From: an uncultured Anaerobiospirillum sp.
GTDB taxonomy: Bacteria; Pseudomonadota; Gammaproteobacteria; Enterobacterales; Succinivibrionaceae
NCBI GenBank assembly: GCA_944389615.1
Contig: CALXNA010000018.1
Span: 1 to 64,000 of the forward strand
Direction: 5' to 3'
DNA length: 64,000 nt
Made by a program: the position numbers and the translations under genes. Position 1 is the first letter of the stretch, and each line of letters starts with the position of its first letter. This document shows positions 1 to 8,026 of this stretch, piece after piece. The notes below the pieces were generated by a model. It searched no databases and was not told the origin of the DNA. It was given only the letters and a program-made list of their open reading frames with translations.

Positions 1-3000
1 GGCCTTGCGCGGCAAAGCCATCGGAGTCCTGGCTCTTGTAGATTGGAGCGACCCACAAGGTGCCACCCATGCCGTTGGAAGCGACATTGAGGCTCTGGGC
101 ATTAGCCCCGATACCAAAGCGCGCGGCTAAGACATCGGAGTTGCTGCTGGCAGCAGCTAAGCCGACCTGAGCGGTACCACCGTAGACGCCGAAGCGGGCC
201 GCTTGCTCAGCTGGAGCGCCATGGGTATTGGTGACCACCGCATTGAGGAAGGTGCTCTTCTCAGCAGTTGGAGCTGGGGTCTCATCCTCAGGAGTGCTCT
301 CGCCGGTAGCGCCTTGCTCCGTGCCTTGCTCAGCACTTGGCTCAGGGGTAGCGCGGTTTTGGGCCAGTTGCTGGCCTTGAGCCTCGCCTTGCCCGGCATC
401 AGCAGCGCCACCTTGGTCAGCCCCGCTGTCAGCGCCATTATCGGCGCCTGAGTCGGCATCACTGCCGGTGACCCCGGTGGCGTACTCGATTAAGGTCGCA
501 ACTACTGGGTCGGAGGCCTCAGACATGATGGAGTGAGCATGCTCCTTATCGACGTCTAAGCTTACGCCGTAGCCTTGGTTGTCACCCTCTAAGATGGTGT
601 AGAGGAAGCCGTTTAAGGTCTTGACCTTAATCGAGCCCTTAACGGTGACACCCTTTTGCTTTTCGGCATCCTTGTCCTCAAAGATGTTGAGGCTGTCGGA
701 GAGGTCGAAGTCACCGGCTAAGAGAATCTCACCACCTTGGCCATTGACGACGGCATTGGTGCGGTCAAAGTAGATGGCCGTACCGGTCTTCTCGCCCTTA
801 TTGTCCTCAAAGGCCTTATCGGTCATGATGATGGCCGTGTTCTTGCCCAAGCCTAAGGCGGCGTAGCGGTCGCTGGCGACCGAACCGGCCTCAGCGTTCT
901 CACCGGCTACGTTGTAAACGTTGGCGTTGAGGATTTCCTCTTCCTTGGTGATGGTGTCCGAGGAGTTCAGAGCGATGTGCGAACCGGCGGTGACATCGAG
1001 CTGGCCATTCAAGTACAGGATGGAGCCGTACTGCTCTGGGTCTAAGGCAGTGCCGACTTGGAAGTCCGCAATCGCAGCTTGGGTCTCAGCAACGGTGGCA
1101 CCTAAGCCGAAGGCCGCATTCTTACCGATGAGCAGGTCACCGTTTAAAATGCCCTTGTCGTTGACGTACTTATCGCTCTGCTTACTACCGTCCTTGAACT
1201 TGCCGACCGTGGCAATGGCGGTGGCCTCAGTGTACTCAGGGTCGACCACTAAGCGGCCACCGTTGAGCTCTAAGGTGCCAACCTCAAAGTAGCCGGTACC
1301 GCCAATCACGGTGCCGTCCTCTAAGGTCAAGTCCTTTTCTGGGTGCCACGAGGTATCAATACCGACGCGAATAGCGGCGCCTGCGTGGGCGGTCAAGGTG
1401 TCAGCAACCTTGAACATACCGTTGTGGGCAACCACGATTTCGCCAGAGGAGCTCAGACCATCCTTCATCTCGGCGTCTTGAGCCGTGATGGAGCCACCGA
1501 AGACATAGGCCGTGCCAAACTGGGCCTTCTGGGCCACGGTAATCTTGGCATTCTCGGTATCAAGCTCGCCTACCGCCGTGGTGTTCTGTACCTTGACGTT
1601 AGTGCCGGTGAAGGCCGTAACCTCATCGATACCGACGATATCGCCCGTGACCTCAGTATCAGCGCGGAAGTTGACGACCGTGCCGTCGTAGACGCCGTTA
1701 TTTGACGCCGGGCCATTAGCATAGCCCTTGATTTCCGCAATCGTGGTTAAGGCACCGGTGCCTTCGGCCGAGGAGGTGACCTCTAAGACCGTCTCTTGCT
1801 CGTAGTCGCCATTAGCAGCGTGCAAGGAGATGGAGCCAATCTTACCGCCGTCGACTAAGCTTAAGGTACGATTGCCCTCAACCTTAGCGCCTAAGGCCGT
1901 CTGGCGGTTCGCATCGCTGATAAAGAAGCCATTGTTACCGGCCGCGTAGTTCAAGGTGGTGTGACCGACCAAGGTGACCTGCGCCTTGTCGGAGACATTG
2001 GCCACCATGGACAAGGAGCCCCATTTACCCTTGACTTGGTCATCGACCTTGATGCCGGAGATGTTGGTCTTTAAGGTCTGGTTGTTGCCGACATCATTGC
2101 CGTAGATGTCCGAGAACTCCTTGACGTCAGACCAAGCAGCCGTCCAGCCGTCTAAGCCGGCACCGGAGAGCTGCTTGAGCTTGCCGTCCAAGTACTCGAA
2201 GGTGGCATCATGGATGTGCAGGAGACCGCCATGGACTAAGACGCCATCGGCATCGAGGCTGTCTGCGGTGAATAAGGCGCTCTTTAAGGCCTTGATAGCC
2301 GCCTCGTCAAAGACCGTACCGGAGCCAAAGTCGAGCTTTAAGGTACCGCCTTGGTTGGTGATGGCACCATAGTTCTCATCATCAAGCTTAATCGAGTCAG
2401 CCCCGCTAAAGCGCGTGGTGTTGGTGGTGTCTAAGATAGCCCCGTTGACGGCAGCAAGGCCAAACTCCAAGGTGCCGTTCTTGCCAATGGCAATGGCGCC
2501 ATCTTGGGCTAAGGCTACGCCGTTATGTGGGTCATCTGCAGTGCCTTGGCCTTGGACGATAGTGGCCTGCTCGTCGCCGTTAATCTTGAGGTAGCCATTG
2601 ACCGTGACCGGAGCTGGGCTACCCTCAGATGGGGTGGTTAAAGCCGAGAAGTCGACTTGGTCGAACTCCGCCTCGCCCCCAGCGGCAATCGAGAGCGAAG
2701 AGGTCGAAGCGCCTGCCGTCAGCTTGTGGGCCTTCAAGGAGCCATCCTTATTGACCAAGACCTTGGTGCCCTCGCCGGTCAGGGTGATGTCGTTTAAGGT
2801 CAGGCTGGTTCTGTACTCCTCGTCCTCGTCGTTGCGCTGACCTGCGCCGTCACCAACCTCTAACTTGGTGTTAGCGCCAGACAGAGCCAAGTCGGTGTTG
2901 GAGCCATCCCAGATACCATTGGCGGCAGCGACAAAGCCCTGATTTACCTCGATGTGGTCGACGGTAATGGTGCCCTCGGCGGCTTCATCACCGGCAAAGA

Positions 3001-6000
3001 AGATGAGGTTACCCGAGGTCGACTCACCACCTAACTTCAAGGTGTGGTTGTACGACAGTAAGGACGAGCCAATCTCGGCGGTACCTTGAGCTAAGGTGAC
3101 GTACGAGGCGTAGTCGTTAGCGCCAGCTGGCTTGCTCTCGCCCTTGGTCAGCTGCAGGTCGGAGATTTCGAGGTCTTGGACGGCAACCGTACCATCACCC
3201 CAATTGACCTTCGAGAATTCATAGCCGCTCTCATCCTGAGCTTGGTCTAGAGAGTCCGACTCAGAATTGTTGATGGTCAGGCTGTCAGCCACTAAGTAGC
3301 CGCCGTCCTTTAAGGTAATGCCGTGGGTCGAGCCCGAGCCATTGAAGTCATCAAAGGTGGCGTCGATATCACCCTCGACCACAAAGGCACCGCCCGAGGA
3401 GGCTGCAAGGAGGCTACCGGACTTGGCATCAAGGCCTTCGGTATGGTTCTGAGCCAGCAGGCTGTTGACCGTGGAGGCAGTTAAGAGAATCTCACCGCCG
3501 GAGGTTACGTTGAGCTGAGCTGCGCCCTGAAGTTTGCCATTGGCGTCGTCGCCCTTTAAGGTAATGCCCTTGCGCAGGTCGAGCATGACGTGGCGGTCGT
3601 CGCCTAAGGTCTCAGCAGCTGCCTCGGCGTCGTAGCGGTCGGTTTGCGCACCGGTGACCGTAACCGTGCCGCTGCCAGCGACGCTCAGGTCGAAGGTCAG
3701 GGCTTGGCCCAAGGTCAAGGTCGCATCTGGGGCATTGGTGGCGTCAGTCGAGTTCTCAGCAATGCCATCATCGCCGCCGACGCTTAAGCTGCCGCCCGAG
3801 GCGATAGTGATGCTGTCGTCGGCGCTGTAATTACCATTGCGGATGGTCAGAGAGCCCGAGTCTGCCTTGGTGATGGTAACATCGCCCTCGATGACGCCGT
3901 CTTGGGCCTGATAGTAGGATACTGGGACGTCAGTATCGTTCTCGGCCTGCTCCATAACCTTCTTGTAGTGGTCGCCGATGACCTTGGAGACTAAGTGATA
4001 GCCGTCGTTGAGCGTCTTGGCTACGTCCGTGCCTGCCTTGCCGTCAGCTAAGGCGGTAAAGGTCAGCTGGTCGCGGAAGGTCGCCTCGGCGAAGGTCAGC
4101 TCCTCAGACTGCCACGATTGCAGCGAGTTGGAGCCTAAGTGCAGGACATTGGCCTCGAGCTTAACGCCTGCACCCAAGTTATCGCCGCTTAAGCCATCAT
4201 AGTTGGTGGCAAAGCTGCCGCTTGGCTTGGTGGCTACGGCGTTAGAAGCCAGCTTGTGCGAGACGGTGAGCTCGTTGCCGCGGATGATGGAACCGCTATT
4301 ATCATCGTTCGGGTCGACCTTGATGGCGCCTGCGATACCGTCATCTTTGGTGAAGTTGAACGAGGTGGCGATATCGACATTAGTGGTATCGCGCAGCTCC
4401 AAGACGCCACCGGAGGTCAGGACGACGGAGCCCTCGCTATCTTCCGTTTGGGCGGATAAGACCTTATCGGCGGAAAGGTAGCTATGTAAGGTGTCCTTGA
4501 AGATGGCTAAGGTGCCTTGGTCGGCGCCTGCGACCTTATCCTGCTCCTCAAGCAGCAGTTTATCATCAGTCGTCAAGCCCTTGGCGGCATTGACCACAAT
4601 CTTGCTGTTTGCAGCACTACCGGTTAAGGTCGCGCCCTGCTCGACCACGGCCTTGCCGTAGAGGTTGATGGTACCGGCATTCTTAATCACCGCCGAGGAA
4701 GCGACCTTGGTTAAGTTGTCGTGGTACTTGCCATTACCATCGGTCGGCTTGAGGCCGTTCTCGTAGAAGCCGCTGATGTTTAAGGCCTTGTCGGCATCGA
4801 CCTGTACCGTACCGGCGAGGTTGATGACGTCGGAGGCTAAATCTTGCTTTTCTTTGTTGGCGATGTAGGTGGCGCCGTTCTCAATGGTGATGGCCGAGTC
4901 GTTGCCCACGCCACCGGTAATCGAGCCCGACTGCACCTTGGCCCCGGCCTTTAAGGTGACGTCGTTGTTGAGGAACGAAAGGGTAGCGTTGTCGTCAAAG
5001 ATGCCGCTGTTGGTGTTCTCAAAGCGGGTCGCATAAACGCTGCCTTTGACGTCACCGGCGATGGTGACCGAGTTGTTGTTGGCGGTGATCGCTGCAACCT
5101 TATCGCCGGAGACCAAGATGTCGGCACCGGCAATAAAGCCCTCGGTTTCGTTTAAGGTCAGTACTACGCCGGATTGGACGTCAACACTGTTGCCGGTAAT
5201 CGTGGCTTGGAGCTTGCCGTCATCTTCGCTTCTTGTGCTATGCAGACGGGCGCCAATAACCTTGGTGGCGTATAAGGTGTTAGTAGGCTTAGTCTTGTCC
5301 TTAGGGTTGACGCTATCGCTGAGGGTGATCGAGTTGCCGGTTAAGCTTACCTGCTCGCTCTTGTTGCCTTCGGCCGCAGCTGCCGTAATGGAGACGACGC
5401 CGGTATAAGATTCATTCTTGGTTAACTTCGAGTTAGCAAGATTGATGCTGTTCTGGCTCATGGTGACCGAGCCGGATAAGAGCTCTTTAGATGACCAAGC
5501 GCCAAAGATATTGATGCCGCCACTGCCTCCGGTGGTCTCAATATCAAGCGATGTGATGTCAACTTTATTGCCCGTCGCGACCGCGCTTAACTTGCCCGTG
5601 CCATTAGGAGCCACACGCGCGCCCGCAATGGTGAGTACTGGTTTAGTAGCGTCTGAGCCAGCAGCATCGCCGATATTCGTGGCTTTGACATACTTCAGGT
5701 CTACGATGTTGTTGCTGGCCTCGTAGGTGCCGCTGTTGTTGTTATCTTTATTAGTTGTAGCAAAACCGCCGAGGACATCAAATTCGCCCGCAAGGCCTAA
5801 GACTTGTTTGGTCGTAGCCGTGCCTGAGACGTGCACCTCGTTGGCGTTGGCCGTTGCGTTAACACCGAGGGCCTTACCACCGATTAAGCCGTCGCTGGTT
5901 GCAGGTGCCGAGCCGCTGTCGCCCTTGTCTACGAACAGCTTGTTGTTAAGGGCAATGGCCGTACCGGATGCAGCTTGAGCGTAACCGCCGTAGGCTACGC

Positions 6001-6511
6001 CGCGAGCAGCTTGATTGTTTTTGGTAATCGAGCCTGAGCCAACGATAGAGAGCTCGTTGCCCGAGACCGTAATGGTACCATTGTCATCAGCGCTGAGCAG
6101 GCCCCAACCACCGGCTGCGGTGCCGCTTTGGATGTATTGAAAGGCCCCGTTAGCAGTGCCGCCGATGTTGAGGACGCCTCCAGAGACCGTGGTGAGCTCT
6201 TTTTCTTGGTCAAGGTCAGTATTGCCTTCTTGGCCTTTAATACCGCTACCACCGATGGCGCCTGCAGTAATACCATCCTTCTTGTGGAAGGCTGCGGTAT
6301 TAGTGTTGGACTCTGTCCACTGTTTGTTGGCGGAGCTATAGTAGTAGTGATTGTTACCCTCTCCAAGATATGGAGCGGCCGCTTGCGCCTGCCCGGCAGC
6401 TAAGCCCGCGGTCATCAGAACAGCGGCGGCGAGGCCTTTGACGTAGGCCCGCTTGAAGATGGCGCGATACTGCGCCAAGAGGAAGTTTAAGGCGTTGTTT
6501 GAGATTTTCAC
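1..6511 (-). CDS. Giant autotransporter adhesin, partial (C-terminus beyond left edge)
   Basis: The minus strand reads open from a GTG at 6511 to the window edge, about 2,170 codons. The N-terminus is an extended signal peptide (KISNNALNFLLAQYRAIFKR, then a hydrophobic stretch ending AGLAAGQAQA). Next comes a very long passenger of short Gly/Asn/Asp/Thr/Ser-rich repeats with many V-x-I/L-x strands, as in beta-helical type V secreted proteins. Around residues 1980-2040 is an acidic Gly/Ala/Gln linker, then AARFGVYGGTAQVGLAAAS and, at the edge, TLWVAPIYKSQDSDGF, which look like the start of the outer-membrane beta-barrel. The rest of the barrel lies outside. Inferred role: surface adhesin. The start is uncertain because no strong Shine-Dalgarno is visible and an in-frame TTG lies 15 bases upstream. 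I checked the frame only at both ends and by reading through. Confidence 0.8.
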   Translation of the reverse strand, partial: MKISNNALNFLLAQYRAIFKRAYVKGLAAAVLMTAGLAAGQAQAAAPYLGEGNNHYYYSSANKQWTESNTNTAAFHKKDGITAGAIGGSGIKGQEGNTDLDQEKELTTVSGGVLNIGGTANGAFQYIQSGTAAGGWGLLSADDNGTITVSGNELSIVGSGSITKNNQAARGVAYGGYAQAASGTAIALNNKLFVDKGDSGSAPATSDGLIGGKALGVNATANANEVHVSGTATTKQVLGLAGEFDVLGGFATTNKDNNNSGTYEASNNIVDLKYVKATNIGDAAGSDATKPVLTIAGARVAPNGTGKLSAVATGNKVDITSLDIETTGGSGGINIFGAWSSKELLSGSVTMSQNSINLANSKLTKNESYTGVVSITAAAAEGNKSEQVSLTGNSITLSDSVNPKDKTKPTNTLYATKVIGARLHSTRSEDDGKLQATITGNSVDVQSGVVLTLNETEGFIAGADILVSGDKVAAITANNNSVTIAGDVKGSVYATRFENTNSGIFDDNATLSFLNNDVTLKAGAKVQSGSITGGVGNDSAITIENGATYIANKEKQDLASDVINLAGTVQVDADKALNISGFYENGLKPTDGNGKYHDNLTKVASSAVIKNAGTINLYGKAVVEQGATLTGSAANSKIVVNAAKGLTTDDKLLLEEQDKVAGADQGTLAIFKDTLHSYLSADKVLSAQTEDSEGSVVLTSGGVLELRDTTNVDIATSFNFTKDDGIAGAIKVDPNDDNSGSIIRGNELTVSHKLASNAVATKPSGSFATNYDGLSGDNLGAGVKLEANVLHLGSNSLQSWQSEELTFAEATFRDQLTFTALADGKAGTDVAKTLNDGYHLVSKVIGDHYKKVMEQAENDTDVPVSYYQAQDGVIEGDVTITKADSGSLTIRNGNYSADDSITIASGGSLSVGGDDGIAENSTDATNAPDATLTLGQALTFDLSVAGSGTVTVTGAQTDRYDAEAAAETLGDDRHVMLDLRKGITLKGDDANGKLQGAAQLNVTSGGEILLTASTVNSLLAQNHTEGLDAKSGSLLAASSGGAFVVEGDIDATFDDFNGSGSTHGITLKDGGYLVADSLTINNSESDSLDQAQDESGYEFSKVNWGDGTVAVQDLEISDLQLTKGESKPAGANDYASYVTLAQGTAEIGSSLLSYNHTLKLGGESTSGNLIFFAGDEAAEGTITVDHIEVNQGFVAAANGIWDGSNTDLALSGANTKLEVGDGAGQRNDEDEEYRTSLTLNDITLTGEGTKVLVNKDGSLKAHKLTAGASTSSLSIAAGGEAEFDQVDFSALTTPSEGSPAPVTVNGYLKINGDEQATIVQGQGTADDPHNGVALAQDGAIAIGKNGTLEFGLAAVNGAILDTTNTTRFSGADSIKLDDENYGAITNQGGTLKLDFGSGTVFDEAAIKALKSALFTADSLDADGVLVHGGLLHIHDATFEYLDGKLKQLSGAGLDGWTAAWSDVKEFSDIYGNDVGNNQTLKTNISGIKVDDQVKGKWGSLSMVANVSDKAQVTLVGHTTLNYAAGNNGFFISDANRQTALGAKVEGNRTLSLVDGGKIGSISLHAANGDYEQETVLEVTSSAEGTGALTTIAEIKGYANGPASNNGVYDGTVVNFRADTEVTGDIVGIDEVTAFTGTNVKVQNTTAVGELDTENAKITVAQKAQFGTAYVFGGSITAQDAEMKDGLSSSGEIVVAHNGMFKVADTLTAHAGAAIRVGIDTSWHPEKDLTLEDGTVIGGTGYFEVGTLELNGGRLVVDPEYTEATAIATVGKFKDGSKQSDKYVNDKGILNGDLLIGKNAAFGLGATVAETQAAIADFQVGTALDPEQYGSILYLNGQLDVTAGSHIALNSSDTITKEEEILNANVYNVAGENAEAGSVASDRYAALGLGKNTAIIMTDKAFEDNKGEKTGTAIYFDRTNAVVNGQGGEILLAGDFDLSDSLNIFEDKDAEKQKGVTVKGSIKVKTLNGFLYTILEGDNQGYGVSLDVDKEHAHSIMSEASDPVVATLIEYATGVTGSDADSGADNGADSGADQGGAADAGQGEAQGQQLAQNRATPEPSAEQGTEQGATGESTPEDETPAPTAEKSTFLNAVVTNTHGAPAEQAARFGVYGGTAQVGLAAASSNSDVLAARFGIGANAQSLNVASNGMGGTLWVAPIYKSQDSDGFAAQG

Positions 6512-6827
6512 TGAAGTGAACTTCAAATCGTCTAAGAGGACAAGTGACTCCCCTCGGCCTTGAAGTGAGTTAAGACGTGCTGAGCCTTCATCTGGTCTGC
6601 GCCGCACCCTTCGCCTTCCGGTAACCCGCGCGCAGGCATCATGCCCGCAGCAAGCGTCTTAGGGCGCACGCAGGGTGGCCCATAGACATGCTGGTCGCTG
6701 GTAAGGAAAGCGAGTTGGTGCGGCGGGATGAAAGTGGCTGTTGGGGCATCCTGCCCCACCGCCTCCGGCATCGGGAAGGCCGGAGGCGGGGTTCCTTGGG
6801 TCACCACAAGGCTTAAGGCGCGATGGG

Positions 6828-6856
6828 TTACCAAGGTAATGCGATGTCCTTGGTAA
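6828..6856. promoter_or_regulatory. Perfect 9-bp inverted repeat, operator candidate
   Basis: TTACCAAGG and CCTTGGTAA form a perfect dyad with an 11-base spacer, about 320 bases upstream of the autotransporter start. A related half site (CCTACCAAAGG) lies just beyond the adjacent GC-rich hairpin. It could bind a dimeric regulator or form a cruciform; the function is inferred. Confidence 0.35.
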
Positions 6857-7217
6857 ATTGACCGCGCGCGTCAGCGCGCGGCCACCTACCAAAGGAAATC
6901 GTGGGGTGCGGCCACCGCAGGGAGCCTAGGGCTCATCCAGCCTACGGCATGTCGCACCGGGAGAGGGGTAATTCAGCCTAAGCAGGGCGTGGCTCTCGCA
7001 TAACCCGCCCCGAGCAGCATGAACAGGTGGTCAACCGCGGTGAAACCGTGGGGCGTGCACCTGCTGCCTTAATCAAGTCAAGCTCGTACCGTGTGCGTGG
7101 TAACGAGGAGAGGGAAAGTTTGCACCAACGTGAAAATTTTGAGGATTTGCACCAAAATATGGCGCAAAAAGGTGGGCCGCGGGGGCCCGAACAGAAAGTT
7201 GGCGCAAATGAGCGCGA

Positions 7218-7254
7218 ATAAAAACAAGGGTACGCCGGGCTTGCGCCCGGCGTA
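7218..7254 (-). terminator. Terminator-like hairpin, minus strand
   Basis: TACGCCGGGC and GCCCGGCGTA form a perfect 10-bp stem with a 4-base loop. On the minus strand it is followed after a few bases by a T-rich run (TTGTTTTTATT). It sits downstream of the decayed barrel remnant at 7689-7913, where a terminator of that old gene would be. Confidence 0.45.
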
Positions 7255-7688
7255 AGAAGAAGAAGGGCCGCCGACTTATAAGCTTTTAGCGCGCTTTAGC
7301 GCGCTTTTAAGGGTGCCAAAATAAGGGGGCCGCGATGCACGAAAAGCATGGGACGGCCGCGGGCGTGGTTTTTGCCTAATGATGGTGCAAATTTAATTGG
7401 GAAGGTTATGTGGTAATAATCCTAGCCTGCAGCAAGGTGGAGTTGGGTCTGTGCTCATAGACGCGCGTAGAGCGCGTTTCTGAGCACTTGCTAACTGCGC
7501 TATAGGGAGATATGGGTGAATGCTGCTGTGCGCTCCTTGGCTTATTGTGCCCGTGCACGCTGACATGTTGTGAGGTGGGGGGCTGAAGACAAGAAGGCGT
7601 CAGCCCCTCGAGCAGGAAGCTTATGCCTGTGAAAGGGCGCCGCGGTAGGTTCAGATAGGCTTATCTGTTTGCTTGCTTGCAAGCGGTG

Positions 7689-7913
7689 TTAGAAGCGCGC
7701 GTGAGCACCGGCCGAGAGGTCGTCGTTGCTTGAGCTGGGGGAGCCCACGTTCAGGCCCAAGGCGTTGCCGGTCTCGCTTTGCGTGCTCTGCCAAAGGTGG
7801 AGCTGTCGGTGAAGTTGGCGTAGACTCGCGGTGCGGGCCGAGGCTGGGTGCGCGGTTGCTGCCACCGTTAAGGTGCCTTTGTTCTCATCAGCTTCTAGAG
7901 CTGGGCAGGTCAA
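7689..7913 (-). pseudogene. Remnant of an autotransporter beta-barrel C-terminus
   Basis: The minus-strand frame ends in GNALGLNVGSPSSSNDDLSAGAHARF and a stop. This resembles the terminal strands of autotransporter barrels, which usually finish in an aromatic residue (here Phe). Just upstream, an adjacent frame reads RVYANFTDSSTFG, another barrel-like strand, so a frameshift probably separates the two. No upstream passenger is present, and the plus-strand ATPase gene begins about 110 bases away. It looks like the tail of a second, largely deleted adhesin gene in tandem with the one at 1-6511. The identification rests on pattern only. Confidence 0.4.
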
Positions 7914-7957
7914 GGTTGGCTTGTTTAAGCCTTTTTGATGGGCGTTAAGGGTTCGCT

Positions 7958-7986
7958 TTGACCCTATGAATGTGCTATGATGTAAA
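7958..7986 (+). promoter_or_regulatory. Possible sigma-70 promoter for the ATPase/nuclease gene
   Basis: TTGACC (7958-7963) and TGTAAA (7981-7986) are separated by 17 bases. Transcription would begin about 30 bases before the GTG at 8027. The -10 matches only 4 of 6 positions. Confidence 0.3.
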
Positions 7987-8026
7987 TATCTGCTTTAGGC
8001 CCAATGGGGGCAAGGAGCGCATAGCG

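Larger units (their letters stand above)
6512..7688. other. Gene-free stretch upstream of the autotransporter
   Basis: No convincing gene is seen; short frames here lack recognisable proteins or ribosome sites. The stretch holds an inverted repeat (6828-6856), a GC-rich hairpin (6862-6881), a terminator-like hairpin (7231-7254), and scattered TTGCACCA words near 7118 and 7149 with the reverse form near 7384. It is probably the upstream regulatory region of the autotransporter plus decayed sequence. Confidence 0.5.

Noticed and set aside
157..6403. Many short plus- and minus-strand frames inside the adhesin region
   Set aside because: They overlap the long minus-strand adhesin frame and show no protein family; they are composition-driven shadows of a repetitive GC-rich gene.
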